A stretch of 64,000 bases of DNA from Bacteroidales bacterium (GCA_009785425.1 WQWI01000009.1:1-64000), one strand, 5' to 3'. Counted from the stretch's first letter, positions 6,655 to 16,657 are shown. The notes: generated from the sequence alone by a model not told the origin. Made by a program: numbers and translations.

Positions 6655-8978
6655 TGGCAGTAATTGTGAAACACAAACTAAAAAATATCAACAAAAAAAA
6701 AGCAATCCTCCTCCTGATTGCTCTCTCGCTTGTTGTAGCCTATATTTTCTGCCTTCCCCGACAACTTTTTGATGTGCCTTATGCTACCGTTGTAACAGAC
6801 AGAAACGGCGAACTCCTTGGTGCTCGAATTGCCGCCGACGGACAATGGCGATTTCCGGAAACTGACACTGTGCCGGAGAAATTCAAGATTAGCATAATGA
6901 TGTTTGAAGATAGATTTTTTCGATACCATTTTGGCGTTAATCCGTTGGCAATCGGACGAGCACTCATTCAAAACATAAGAGCAAGACGGGTTGTGAGCGG
7001 TGGAAGTACGCTGACCATGCAAGTTATTCGTTTGTCGAGAAATAGAGATAGAACTGTCCGCGAAAAAATTATCGAAATGATTTTGGCAACACGCCTCGAA
7101 TTTCGTTATTCCAAAGACAGGATATTGGCGTTGTACGCTTCTCACGCTCCTTTTGGCGGAAATGTGGTTGGAATTGATGCGGCTTCTTGGCGGTATTTTG
7201 GTCATGCGTCGCACCAACTTTCGTGGGCAGAAGCGGCAACTTTGGCTGTTTTGCCCAACAGACCTGCTATGTTGCATTTGGCTCGAAATAGAGAGGATTT
7301 ATTGAAACAAAGAAATCGGTTGTTGAGAAGATTGCACGACAACGGACACATTAGCAAAATGACGTATGAATTGGCATTGGCAGAAAGATTGCCTTCCGCG
7401 CCGTTGCCGCTACCGCAAATTGCCCCACACTTAGTTACGCATTTCCACATAAATAATAGAGGGCAATACTCGGTCTCGACCATTGATATAAATATGCAAA
7501 GGCGTGTTGAAGACTTGCTCGACCGTTGGCACGTTACGTTGGTTCAGAGTGATATACGAAATATCGCAGCCATAGTTATTGATGTGAGAACAAATGAAGT
7601 GCTGGTGTATTGCGGAAACGTGCGTTTTCACGAAACCGGTTCGAGTAATCAAGTAGACATTATTCAGGCAGATAGAAGTCCGGGTAGTACACTCAAACCC
7701 ATTTTGTATTATGCAATGTTACAAGAAGGCAAGATCCTTCCTCATACGCTGATACCCGATATTCCTACGAATATCGGTGGTTTTGCACCTCGAAATTTTA
7801 ACCTGAGATTTGCAGGAGCAGTTCCGGCATCGACAGCCGTTTCGAGGTCGCTCAATGTCCCATTGGTACACATGTTGCGCGAATACAGCGTACCGAAATT
7901 TTATGATTTTTTGAAAGATCGCAACATACTGGAACTACCACAACCGGCTTCTCATTACGGATTGTCGTTGATTTTGGGAGGTGCGGAAGCGAGGTTGGGA
8001 CATTTGGCAAACGCTTATTCCAACATGGCACGAGCATTGTTGGGACTTGGAAGTACGCCATATTCATTGTTGCTGAATGATGCAAGGCAAGGGAGACCGA
8101 GAAATGATTTCCAAGCCGGTGCTGTTTGGCAGGTTTTTGAAGCATTGAAAGAAGTAAATCGACCCGAAGAAATAGATTGGCGCAGCCTTCCAACCATGCA
8201 ACGAGTAGCGTGGAAAACAGGAACAAGTTACGGCTTTCGCGATGCGTGGGCAATAGGTGTAACGCCAAATTTTGTCGTTGGTGTTTGGGTGGGAAATGCT
8301 TCGGGCGAGGGGAGACCCAATCTCACCGGGGCACGAGTTGCCGGACCGATTATGTTCAACATTTTCGATATGTTGCCTGCCTCAGATTGGTTTGAGAAAC
8401 CGTATGGCGATTTTGTAGAAGCAGAAATATGCCGTCTTTCCGGACATTTGAGAGGTCGTTTTTGCGAAGTTGTCGATACTGTGCTTATTCTTCCCAGGGG
8501 ATTGCGTACAGATGCTTGTCCGTATCATATTCGAGTGAACTTAACGCCTGACGAAAGGTATCGCGTTTTTGAAAATTGTATTGGTGTTATTGCCACTGTA
8601 CAGCGAAGTTGGTTTGTGCTACCGCCGACTTGGGCATGGTTTTACAGACAACACAACCCCGATTATAGGGTACTACCGGCTTTTAAACCGGGTTGCGGAC
8701 AAGGCTCTTCCCGCCCAATGCAGTTTATTTATCCACAAAACAACAATGCACGCATAAGGTTACCGCGACAACTTGATGGAACAAGGGCAAAGTTGACACT
8801 CGAATTGGCTCATAACGACAGGAGTGCAGTTGTTTTTTGGCACATAAACGATGAGTATATCGGCTATACAAGAAACTTCCATACGTTATCCATCAATCCG
8901 TCGCCGGGCAGACACAGCATTACCGTTGTTGATCAGGAGGGAAATACGATTTCCACTACGATAGAAATTGAAGAGTAG
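6654..8978 (+). CDS. pbpC: Penicillin-binding protein 1C (bifunctional glycosyltransferase/transpeptidase)
   Basis: A class A penicillin-binding protein that polymerises glycan strands and may crosslink them at the outer face of the inner membrane. After a membrane anchor (about residues 18-35) comes a GT51 domain with EDRFFRYHFGV, GGSTLTMQ and EKIIEMILATRLE. The transpeptidase domain has SPGSTLKP (the SxxK serine), SRSLN (SxN) and WKTGTS (KTG). The C-terminus is the extra domain typical of PBP1C. No ATG is available near the start; GTG at 6654 or GTG at 6666 (VKHKLK) are the choices, and 6666 is equally plausible. Its usual neighbour, the alpha-2-macroglobulin gene, lies upstream beyond the island, so its promoter arrangement may have changed. 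Confidence 0.92.
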   Translation: MAVIVKHKLKNINKKKAILLLIALSLVVAYIFCLPRQLFDVPYATVVTDRNGELLGARIAADGQWRFPETDTVPEKFKISIMMFEDRFFRYHFGVNPLAIGRALIQNIRARRVVSGGSTLTMQVIRLSRNRDRTVREKIIEMILATRLEFRYSKDRILALYASHAPFGGNVVGIDAASWRYFGHASHQLSWAEAATLAVLPNRPAMLHLARNREDLLKQRNRLLRRLHDNGHISKMTYELALAERLPSAPLPLPQIAPHLVTHFHINNRGQYSVSTIDINMQRRVEDLLDRWHVTLVQSDIRNIAAIVIDVRTNEVLVYCGNVRFHETGSSNQVDIIQADRSPGSTLKPILYYAMLQEGKILPHTLIPDIPTNIGGFAPRNFNLRFAGAVPASTAVSRSLNVPLVHMLREYSVPKFYDFLKDRNILELPQPASHYGLSLILGGAEARLGHLANAYSNMARALLGLGSTPYSLLLNDARQGRPRNDFQAGAVWQVFEALKEVNRPEEIDWRSLPTMQRVAWKTGTSYGFRDAWAIGVTPNFVVGVWVGNASGEGRPNLTGARVAGPIMFNIFDMLPASDWFEKPYGDFVEAEICRLSGHLRGRFCEVVDTVLILPRGLRTDACPYHIRVNLTPDERYRVFENCIGVIATVQRSWFVLPPTWAWFYRQHNPDYRVLPAFKPGCGQGSSRPMQFIYPQNNNARIRLPRQLDGTRAKLTLELAHNDRSAVVFWHINDEYIGYTRNFHTLSINPSPGRHSITVVDQEGNTISTTIEIEE

Positions 8979-9001
8979 GGGCGAAGCATGCCTCGCCTTA
9001 C
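8975..9001. repeat. Imperfect TGTAG-type palindrome between pbpC and uvrA
   Basis: GTAGGGGCGAAGCATG is followed by an imperfect complement ending CTTAC. The repeat contains the stop codons of both converging genes (TAG 8976-8978 and TTA 8998-9000). It belongs with the GTAGRGRCG palindromes at 18780, 28086, 47809 and 62798, and may act as a shared terminator. Confidence 0.6.
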
Positions 9002-12000
9002 AACAATTTTTCTTTCAAAAATTTCCCCGTAATCGAAGTTTTGCACTTCACCAATTGTTCGGGCGTGCCCTCGAACACAATGTGTCCGCCATGAATTCCA
9101 CCTTCGGGACCTATGTCGATAACATGATCGGCACACTTGATTAAATCGAGATGATGTTCAATCACAATAATCGTGTGTCCCTTGTCTATCAAGGCATCAA
9201 ACGATTCTTTCAATTTGTGGATATCGTGAAAATGCAATCCTGTTGTGGGTTCGTCAAAAATAAAAAGTGTAGGTTTGTCGGTTACGCCTTTGGTCAGAAA
9301 ATAAGCCAATTTCACGCGTTGTGCTTCTCCGCCGGACAAGGAATTTGATGATTGTCCAAGTTTCAGATAACCTAATCCAACATCTTGTAGCGGCTTTAAC
9401 TTCGCTACGATGTTGTTTTCGGTTGTGGATTTAACTGTTTGGTGCGGGATGCGAGGTGCGTTTATGTCGTCATTGCGGGCTTGACCCGCAATCCCATAGC
9501 AAGGGGATTCCTGCTTTCGCAGGAATGACGGTTGAACCTCGTGCCTGAAAAATTCCAACGCCTCATCAACGGTCATATCCAAAATTTCAGAGATGTTTTT
9601 GTCGTGATATTTCACCTCTAAAACCTCCTCTTTGAAGCGTGTGCCGTGACATTCTTCGCAAACCAAATAAACATCTGCCATGAATTGCATTTCAACTTTG
9701 ATTTGCCCTTCGCCTTGACATGTTTCGCAACGTCCGCCCTCAACATTGAACGAGAAAAATCCGGGCTTATAATTACGACTTTTTGCCAACGGCTGATTAG
9801 CAAATAAACTTCGAATATCGTCAAACGCTTTCACGTATGTTGCCGGATTTGAACGGCTGGAGCGACCTATCGGATTTTGATCAACCATTTCTACATCTGC
9901 AATGCGATGATAATCGCCCAAAATTTTGTGATATTTTCCGTGTGTGTCGCCATATCCACCAAAGATTTTTTTCAACGCAGGATACAGTGTTTGCTTGACT
10001 AACGTAGTCTTTCCGGAGCCACTAACGCCTGTAACCAGCGTTAAAATTCCAAGTGGAAACTTAACGGTTAAATTCTGCAAATTGTGCTCGCATGCACCTT
10101 TTAGTTCGATGTAATCTGTCCATTTCCTGCGAAAGGTTGGAGTGTCGATACTCCGAATACCCTGCAAGTACTCACACGTGAGTGACGTCATCCCGAGCGA
10201 AGTCGAGGGATCTCCTTGCTTCTTGGGGATGTCTCGACTACGCTCGACATGACGGTTTTGCTTACAATCCGTGATTTTTCCTTGAAACACGACTTGCCCC
10301 CCGTGAACTCCTGCCAAAGGACCAATATCTATAATTTCATCGGCAGCCCGGATAATCTCCTCGTCGTGCTCAACCACAATTACAGAGTTGCCTAAATCAC
10401 GGAGTTGTTTCAAAACGTGAATCAATCGCTCGGTATCTCGGCTGTGCAAACCAATACTCGGTTCATCCAAAATATACATGGAACCAACGAGTGCAGAGCC
10501 TAATGATGTCGCAAGGTTGATGCGTTGTGCCTCGCCACCCGACAAAGAATTTGAAAGGCGGTTTAAGGTCAAATAATTCAGTCCGACATCCATCAAAAAC
10601 TGCAAGCGACTGTTGATTTCTTGTAGAATGCGCTTTGCAATCACAGCCTCATCTTTGGGCAGTTTAAGTTTGTTGAAAAATGTTTGCAATTCGTCAATCG
10701 GCATCAGCACTAACTCCTGAATATTTTTTCCACCGACTTTCACATAACCTGCGTCTTTTCTCAACCGTGTGCCTCTACAATCGGGACATAGCGTTTTTCC
10801 CCGATAACGTGCCAACATCACACGATATTGTATTTTATGTGTCTGCGTTTCAATCCATTTGAATAAATCATGAATGCCTTCGAAATATTTATTGCCATCC
10901 CAGAGTAACTTTTTTTGTTCCGTTGTGAGTTGGTTGTAAGGCTTGTGAATAGGGAATTTCAAACGTTCGGCATTAGCAATTAAATGACGTTTTGCTTCGC
11001 CCATTTTTTCGCCACGCCAAATTGCAATTGCATCTTCGTACACGGAAAGCGTTGGATTCGGCACGACTAAATCTTCGCTAATACCGATTACCGAGCCGTA
11101 GCCTTCGCATGTCGTGCAAGCACCGTAAGGATTATTGAAACTGAAAAAACTTTCGTTTGGTTTCTCAAAGGTCATTCCGTCAAGTTCGAAACGGTTGGAA
11201 AATTCCAACATATTTCCGTCAATGATTTGCACGAAGCATGTTCCGTTTCCCTCGTGATATGCGGTTTGTATTGAATCGAACACGCGGGAATACAGGTCAG
11301 AATCGTCCTGCTTGATGGTCAGGCGATCAACCAATAGCTTGTAATCCGTCATTCCGAGCGAAGTCGAGGAATCTCCCTGCTTCTTGGGGATGTCTCGACT
11401 TCGCTTCGCTTCGCTCGACATGACGGACAAATCGTCAATGCTAATAATTTCCTCAAACCCTTTTTTGCTAAATTTTCCCAATCGTGAAAATCCCATTTGC
11501 TGTAACACTTGTAATTGCTCAACTTCCGTGCGATTCTCCTTGATGAGAAGCGGTGCAAAAATCATGATTTTGGTGTCGTTTGGCAAAGCGGTAACTTCAT
11601 CAGCGACATTGCTTACACTGTCGCGCGTAACTTCCTTGCCGGAAATAGGCGAAAACGTGTGCCCTGCTCGTGCAAAAAGAAGTTTGATGTATTCGTAGAT
11701 TTCTGTGGATGTTCCAACCGTTGAACGGGGATTGCGATTTGCTGATTTTTGTTCAATGGCGATCGCCGGTGAGATGCCGGAAATATCATCCACTTCGGGT
11801 TTGCTCATTTTTCCCAAAAACTGACGTGCGTAAGCCGACAGCGATTCCACATAACGCCTTTGCCCTTCCGCATAAAGTGTGTCAAATGCTAATGATGACT
11901 TGCCAGACCCCGATAATCCCGTGATGACAACCAACCGATTTCGAGGGATTTCAACGGTAACATTTTTCAGATTATTGACACGTGCGCCTCGGATTTGTAT

Positions 12001-12018
12001 GTTCTTTTTGTTCGGCAT
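8998..12018 (-). CDS. uvrA: UvrABC excinuclease subunit A
   Basis: The damage-recognition ATPase of nucleotide excision repair. It has two ABC modules: Walker A GLSGSGKSS near residue 35 and GVSGSGKTT near residue 665. Both signature segments are present (NSLSGGEAQRINLA and NSLSGGEAQRVKLA). Zinc-binding Cys pairs are visible in CTTCEGYG, CPDCRGTR, CETCQGEG and CEECHGTR. At 1006 residues it is about 60 longer than usual. The excess is explained by three in-frame repeat insertions at about residues 198-224, 588-611 and 830-850. They fall between conserved blocks, and all motifs are intact, so the protein is likely functional. The promoter lies only 8 nt before the ATG. Confidence 0.95.
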   Translation of the reverse strand: MPNKKNIQIRGARVNNLKNVTVEIPRNRLVVITGLSGSGKSSLAFDTLYAEGQRRYVESLSAYARQFLGKMSKPEVDDISGISPAIAIEQKSANRNPRSTVGTSTEIYEYIKLLFARAGHTFSPISGKEVTRDSVSNVADEVTALPNDTKIMIFAPLLIKENRTEVEQLQVLQQMGFSRLGKFSKKGFEEIISIDDLSVMSSEAKRSRDIPKKQGDSSTSLGMTDYKLLVDRLTIKQDDSDLYSRVFDSIQTAYHEGNGTCFVQIIDGNMLEFSNRFELDGMTFEKPNESFFSFNNPYGACTTCEGYGSVIGISEDLVVPNPTLSVYEDAIAIWRGEKMGEAKRHLIANAERLKFPIHKPYNQLTTEQKKLLWDGNKYFEGIHDLFKWIETQTHKIQYRVMLARYRGKTLCPDCRGTRLRKDAGYVKVGGKNIQELVLMPIDELQTFFNKLKLPKDEAVIAKRILQEINSRLQFLMDVGLNYLTLNRLSNSLSGGEAQRINLATSLGSALVGSMYILDEPSIGLHSRDTERLIHVLKQLRDLGNSVIVVEHDEEIIRAADEIIDIGPLAGVHGGQVVFQGKITDCKQNRHVERSRDIPKKQGDPSTSLGMTSLTCEYLQGIRSIDTPTFRRKWTDYIELKGACEHNLQNLTVKFPLGILTLVTGVSGSGKTTLVKQTLYPALKKIFGGYGDTHGKYHKILGDYHRIADVEMVDQNPIGRSSRSNPATYVKAFDDIRSLFANQPLAKSRNYKPGFFSFNVEGGRCETCQGEGQIKVEMQFMADVYLVCEECHGTRFKEEVLEVKYHDKNISEILDMTVDEALEFFRHEVQPSFLRKQESPCYGIAGQARNDDINAPRIPHQTVKSTTENNIVAKLKPLQDVGLGYLKLGQSSNSLSGGEAQRVKLAYFLTKGVTDKPTLFIFDEPTTGLHFHDIHKLKESFDALIDKGHTIIVIEHHLDLIKCADHVIDIGPEGGIHGGHIVFEGTPEQLVKCKTSITGKFLKEKLL
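9468..9530 (-). repeat. CGTCATT-type palindromic repeat inside uvrA (1 of 3)
   Basis: A 63-bp unit beginning CGTCATTGCGGGC and ending GCAGGAATGACG, made of two nested hairpins. It is read in frame as PSFLRKQESP... within uvrA, around residues 830-850, between EFFRHE and KLKPLQDVGL. UvrA homologues lack this stretch. Confidence 0.85.
10186..10254 (-). repeat. CGTCATT-type palindromic repeat inside uvrA (2 of 3)
   Basis: A 69-bp unit from CGTCATCCCGAGCGAAG to GCTCGACATGACG, read in frame as ERSRDIPKKQGDPSTSLGMT. It is nearly identical to the copy at 11347-11425. A small palindrome (ACTCACACGTGAGT) lies directly beside it. Confidence 0.85.
11347..11425 (-). repeat. CGTCATT-type palindromic repeat inside uvrA (3 of 3)
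   Basis: A 79-bp unit from CGTCATTCCGAGCGAAG to GCTCGACATGACG, read in frame as KRSRDIPKKQGDSSTSLGMT around residues 198-224. It matches the copy at 10186 except for about 10 extra bases (a TTCGC repeat) in its right arm. Confidence 0.85.
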
Positions 12019-12026
12019 AAGGGTTG

Positions 12027-12034
12027 CAAAGATA
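12027..12034 (-). promoter_or_regulatory. -7 element of uvrA
   Basis: TATCTTTG on the minus strand, only 8 nt from the start codon at 12018. The transcript would be leaderless or have a leader of one or two bases. Confidence 0.65.
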
Positions 12035-12389
12035 CGGAATTTAATTGAGAATTGAAAATTGAGAATGGAGATTTTTTTTTGCTATGTTCAAAATTTTTTC
12101 GTGCTTTTGTATGTTTTTTCAAAAGTTACCAACAAAACCGCCAATTTGCTAACAATTTTATACGAAAATCGGGATTTTTGCGTTATATATGGTAGGAACC
12201 TAAAACACGCGTACGGATTTCGGTACTATTCAAAAACAATAAAGCATACTACAACCACGAAATCAATGTCATCAAATAAAAAAACCTCTCTTGCTGCAGA
12301 AGTTCCAATGGTTCTTCAATGCCCACACAAAAAAGGTTGTTTTACTTTGCAAAGTTACAACATTTTTTTGAAAAAACCAAATTTTTTCG
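12035..12389. other. AT-rich gene-free stretch between uvrA and the M3 operon
   Basis: I see no convincing gene here. Near 12045-12066 is a GAGAATTGAGAATGG-like simple repeat that recurs at about 63033-63055 beside yidC. CAAAGTTA near 12350 could be a weak minus-strand promoter, but no gene follows it. Confidence 0.5.
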
Positions 12390-12397
12390 TATCTTTG
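12390..12397 (+). promoter_or_regulatory. -7 element of the M3 peptidase operon
   Basis: TATCTTTG lies 28 nt before the ATG at 12426, with a TTTG about 22 nt further up as the -33 element. It should drive all three peptidase genes, since the two gaps between them are too short for another promoter of this type. Confidence 0.75.
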
Positions 12398-12425
12398 CAA
12401 AAAAATAAACAAAACACACAAACCC

Positions 12426-14528
12426 ATGAAAAAACTAATTATTATTGCTTTGGCAGCCCTTGCACTTATGACAAGTTGTGACCCCAATGCAAGAAATCCA
12501 TTCTTTGCAGAAACTTGGAACACACCTTTTGGTACTCCGCCGTTTGATCAAATCAGAACCGCACATTACATGCCTGCTTTCTTGGAAGGTATGAGGCGTC
12601 ACAATGCCGAAATTGAGGCTATTATCAACAATTCGGAAGCACCTACTTTCGAAAATACAATTGTTGCTTTTGAGGCATCGGGTTTATTCCTCGAAAGAGT
12701 GGAGCTGACATTTAGAAACTTCATTCGTACAGATCGCAATGCAGGACTTACGGAAGTTGAAAGGGAAATTCTACCAATGCTTTCATCACACTTCGACCGG
12801 ATTTCTATGAATGCGGAATTGTTCGAACGCATCAGGTATGTTTATGAAAACGAACGCGGCCAACTTTATGGAGAGGATGAGAGATTGCTCTACATCATGC
12901 ACAGAAATTTTGTTCGCGGAGGTGCAATGCTTGATGAAGCATCACAAGCAAGGTTGAAAGAAATCAACGAAGAATTGACAAATTTAACTTCGCAATTCAA
13001 CTCGAATGTGATGGCAGAGCAAAACGCATTTTATTTACACATTACAGACGAAGCACAATTATCAGGACTTCCTCCGGCAGTTGTTGCAGCAGCAGCGGCT
13101 TTGGCAGAAAGAGAAGGAAAAGAGGGTTGGTTGTGGCTATCACTCCAAAGGTCAGTATTTACACCTCTTTTAACGTTTTTAGACTGCCGTGATTTACGCT
13201 ACAAAGTATGGAGTGCGTATGTAAATAAAGGAACTCATGACAATGAGTTTAACAATGAGGGGGTCGCTACAAATATCGCTAACCTTCGATTGGAAAAAGC
13301 ACAATTGTTTGGGTACGAAACTGCCGGTGCTTTTATTTTGGGAACTACTACTGCGAGATATGTAGAAACCGTCCAACAATTTCTGACAGACCTTTGGATA
13401 CCAACACAGCGTATGTTTAACCGTGAAGCAAGAATGCTTCAAGACATGATTTATGCGAGAGGTGGCGACTTTGAGCTTCAGCCGTGGGATTGGCGTTATT
13501 ATGCTGAAATCGTCAGACAAGTAGATTTCGGTTTCGATGAAACTGCATTTCGCGAGTATCTAAAATTGGAGAATGTAATTAACGCCGCTTTCGACCTAAC
13601 TACACGGCTTTGGGGCGTAACGTGGGAAGAGCGTTTTGATATTCCAAAATTCAATCCTGAAAACAGAGTTTGGCTCATGAGAGATTACGATGGAACAGAA
13701 CTGGGAATTCTTTTTGCCGACTATCATCCTCGTCCGAGCAAGCAAGGTGGTGCATGGATGGGGTATTTCCGTCAGCAATCCGGTTGGCCACATAATAATG
13801 TGTTGCCGGTAGTTTTGAACATAAGTAATTATACTGCTCCGTCCGGTGATCAACCTGCATTGTTGTCGATTGACGAAGCTAATACGTTGTTTCACGAGAT
13901 TGGACATGCGTTACACATGTTGTTCAGCAGAACATACTATCGCAGTTTGTCAGGTACAAATGTGAAGCTTGACTTTGTTGAAATGCCGTCGTCTCTTATG
14001 GAAAACTGGGCATTCGAACCTGAATTCTTGAGAACATTTGCAAAGCATTATAGAACAGGCGAGGTGGTTTCAGATGAAATGATTGAACAAATGCAAAGAG
14101 CAGCCATATTCAATATGGGCTTTATCACAGGAGAATTTTTGGCCTCTGCGTGGGTGGATTTCTTTTGGTACACAGTAACCGAACCAATTACGAAAGGAGC
14201 TGTAGAGTTTGAATTAGCAGCAATGGCACATCCGTTGGTAAATTTAGCACCGCAATTGAAGCCAAGACACCGTTCGACTTACTTCTTGCATATTTTTAGT
14301 AGTATGTACCATATGGGTTATTACAGCTATTATTGGTGTGAGGTTCTTGATGCGGACATTTTCCAAGCCTTTGTTGAGTCAGGCGATTTATTTAACAGAG
14401 AAGTGGCGGCAGGTGTCCGAAGAATGTTTGAACAAGGTGGAACTGTTGATCCTGCTGATATTTTTAGAGAATTTAGAGGTAGAGACCCGAGACCTGAACC
14501 GTTCTTGAGACGACGCGGGTTGTTGTAA
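12426..14528 (+). CDS. M3 family metallopeptidase lipoprotein, Dcp-like (1 of 3)
   Basis: A 700-aa zinc peptidase of the peptidyl-dipeptidase Dcp/oligopeptidase family, which trims short peptides. The N-terminus has a lipoprotein signal with lipobox LMTSC (Cys18), so the mature protein is membrane-anchored and periplasmic or surface-facing. The HEIGHALH zinc motif is near residue 489, and the third ligand Glu lies about 30 residues later in FVEMPSS. It is the first of three tandem paralogues with spacers of 32 and 22 bp. Genes 1 and 3 share AYVNKGTHDNEFNNE, which gene 2 replaces. Peptide uptake for amino-acid fermentation is a likely role. The exact cleavage preference cannot be read from the sequence. 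Confidence 0.9.
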   Translation: MKKLIIIALAALALMTSCDPNARNPFFAETWNTPFGTPPFDQIRTAHYMPAFLEGMRRHNAEIEAIINNSEAPTFENTIVAFEASGLFLERVELTFRNFIRTDRNAGLTEVEREILPMLSSHFDRISMNAELFERIRYVYENERGQLYGEDERLLYIMHRNFVRGGAMLDEASQARLKEINEELTNLTSQFNSNVMAEQNAFYLHITDEAQLSGLPPAVVAAAAALAEREGKEGWLWLSLQRSVFTPLLTFLDCRDLRYKVWSAYVNKGTHDNEFNNEGVATNIANLRLEKAQLFGYETAGAFILGTTTARYVETVQQFLTDLWIPTQRMFNREARMLQDMIYARGGDFELQPWDWRYYAEIVRQVDFGFDETAFREYLKLENVINAAFDLTTRLWGVTWEERFDIPKFNPENRVWLMRDYDGTELGILFADYHPRPSKQGGAWMGYFRQQSGWPHNNVLPVVLNISNYTAPSGDQPALLSIDEANTLFHEIGHALHMLFSRTYYRSLSGTNVKLDFVEMPSSLMENWAFEPEFLRTFAKHYRTGEVVSDEMIEQMQRAAIFNMGFITGEFLASAWVDFFWYTVTEPITKGAVEFELAAMAHPLVNLAPQLKPRHRSTYFLHIFSSMYHMGYYSYYWCEVLDADIFQAFVESGDLFNREVAAGVRRMFEQGGTVDPADIFREFRGRDPRPEPFLRRRGLL

Positions 14529-14560
14529 CATCAAAAATCAAATAAATACCAATACAAACC

Positions 14561-16657
14561 ATGAAAAAGTTAATCATCATTGCTTTGGCAGCATTCGCAC
14601 TTATGACAAGTTGTAACCCTAATGCAAACAATCCGTTTTTTGCGGAAACTTGGGATACGCCTTTTGGTGTTCCGCCATTTAATCAAATTCGAGCACAGCA
14701 TTACATGCCTGCTTTTTTGGAAGGCATGAGACGCCACAACGCCGAAATCGAGGCTATCGTGAACAATCCGGAAGCACCGACTTTCCAAAATACAGTTGTT
14801 GCCCTTGAAGCCTCAGGACAATTCCTTCAAAGGGTAAGTTTGACATTTATGAACATTATTCTCTCCGAGCGTACCGAGCAACTCACGCAAATTGAAGTAG
14901 AAATTATGCCGATGCTTTCAGCACATTCTGATCAAGTTTCTATGAATCCGGAACTGTTTGAACGTATCAGAATTGTTCATGAGAATGAACGCTCGCAACT
15001 TCAAGGCGAAGATTTAATGTTGCTTGACATTATGTACAGAAACTTTGTTCGTGGAGGTGCACTGCTTGCTGAAGGACCTCAAGCAAGACTGAAAGAAATC
15101 AACGCAGAATTATCAGGTATAGTTACGCAATTCAACGCGAATGTGTTGGCAGATCAAAATGCGTTTTATTTACACATTACAGATGAAGCACAATTATCAG
15201 GACTTCCTGCGGCAGTTGTTGCAGCAGCAGCGGCTTTGGCAGAAAGAGAAGGAAAAGAAGGCTGGTTGTGGCAATCGCTCCAAAGATCAGTATTTACACC
15301 GCTTTTGACGTTTTTAGATTGCCGTGATTTGCGTTACAAAGTGTGGAGTGCTTATGTGAATGTTGGTAACAACGGCAACGATAACGACAACAATGAAATT
15401 ATTGTAAGAATTGCAAATCTGGAGTTAGAGAGAGCACAGTTGTTCGGTCACGAAACAGCTGGCTCATTCATTTTGGAAACAAGTATGGCAGGCGATGTGG
15501 AAACTGTGAGAAATTTTATTCAAAGTCTTTGGGAGCCTACAATGCGTGTATTTGCTCGTGAAACAATCGCACTTCAACAAATGGCAGATTCGAGAGGCGG
15601 TAATTTCCAAATTGAGCCTTGGGATTGGCGTTACTATGCAGAAATCGTTAAACAAATAAATTACGATTTCGACGAGACTGCATTCCGCGAGTATTTGAAA
15701 TTGGAAAACGTAATTCAAGCGGCCTTCGATCTAACCACAAAACTTTGGGGTGTAACTTGGGAAGAACGTAACGATATTCCAAAATTCAATCCTGAAAATA
15801 GAGTTTGGCTTATGAGAGATTACGATGGATCAGAATTGGGAGTTTTCTTTGCTGATTATCATCCTCGTGCGAGCAAACAGGGCGGTGCGTGGATGTGGTT
15901 TTTCCGTCCGCAATCCGGTTGGCCTGATAATAACGTTTTGCCGATTGTTACAAATGTAAGTAGTTATACGGCTCCTTCGGGCGACCGACCTGCGTTGTTG
16001 TCGATTGACGAAACTAACACGTTGTTCCACGAAATTGGACATGCGTTGCACATGTTGTTCAGCAGAACAAATTATCGCAGTTTAGCAGGAACTAACGTAA
16101 AAAGAGATTTTGTTGAAATGCCATCATCTGTTATGGAAAATTGGGCATTCCATCCGGAATTTTTGAGAACTTATGCCAGACATTACAGAACGGGCGAAGT
16201 TATTCCTGATGAGCTCATCGAACAAATGTTAAGATCGCGCAGTTTCAATCAAGGTTTTATTCAAGGTGAATTTTTAGCTTCTGCATGGGTAGATTATTTT
16301 TGGTACACCATTACGGAACCGATCACGGTTGGTGGTGTAGAATTTGAATTAGAAGCAATGAGAAGAGTAGGCTTGCCGAGAGAATTGAAACCAAGACACC
16401 GTTCGACTTACTTCTTACATATTTTCAGTCTCAACTATGCCATGGGCTATTACAGCTACCGCTGGGCGGAAGTTTTGGATGCGGATATTTTCGAAGCGTT
16501 TGTTGAATCCGGCGATATCTTTAATCCGATTTATGCACGCAAACTTCGTGAAGTTTTTGCAGCCGGTGGAACGGTTGAACCTGCCGAACTTTTCAGACAG
16601 TTCAGAGGTAGAGACCCTATACCGACACCATTTTTGAGAAGTCGCGGATTATTGTAA
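14561..16657 (+). CDS. M3 family metallopeptidase lipoprotein, Dcp-like (2 of 3)
   Basis: Second tandem copy, 698 aa, with the same lipobox (LMTSC) and start (MKKLIIIALAAFAL). The zinc motif HEIGHALH and the downstream FVEMPSS are intact. It is the most diverged of the three: the loop after SAYVN is Asn-rich (VGNNGNDNDNN), and the segment before the C-terminus lacks the AAMAHPL form of gene 1. Some blocks, such as TDEAQLSGLP and REGKEGWLW, are almost unchanged in all three copies even at the nucleotide level, which suggests recent duplication or gene conversion. Catalytic residues are complete, so it should be active. Confidence 0.9.
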   Translation: MKKLIIIALAAFALMTSCNPNANNPFFAETWDTPFGVPPFNQIRAQHYMPAFLEGMRRHNAEIEAIVNNPEAPTFQNTVVALEASGQFLQRVSLTFMNIILSERTEQLTQIEVEIMPMLSAHSDQVSMNPELFERIRIVHENERSQLQGEDLMLLDIMYRNFVRGGALLAEGPQARLKEINAELSGIVTQFNANVLADQNAFYLHITDEAQLSGLPAAVVAAAAALAEREGKEGWLWQSLQRSVFTPLLTFLDCRDLRYKVWSAYVNVGNNGNDNDNNEIIVRIANLELERAQLFGHETAGSFILETSMAGDVETVRNFIQSLWEPTMRVFARETIALQQMADSRGGNFQIEPWDWRYYAEIVKQINYDFDETAFREYLKLENVIQAAFDLTTKLWGVTWEERNDIPKFNPENRVWLMRDYDGSELGVFFADYHPRASKQGGAWMWFFRPQSGWPDNNVLPIVTNVSSYTAPSGDRPALLSIDETNTLFHEIGHALHMLFSRTNYRSLAGTNVKRDFVEMPSSVMENWAFHPEFLRTYARHYRTGEVIPDELIEQMLRSRSFNQGFIQGEFLASAWVDYFWYTITEPITVGGVEFELEAMRRVGLPRELKPRHRSTYFLHIFSLNYAMGYYSYRWAEVLDADIFEAFVESGDIFNPIYARKLREVFAAGGTVEPAELFRQFRGRDPIPTPFLRSRGLL

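Noticed and set aside
12059-12481. 140-codon open frame between uvrA and the first M3 gene
   Set aside because: It runs through the M3 promoter and into the M3 gene in another frame, and has low-complexity AT-driven composition.
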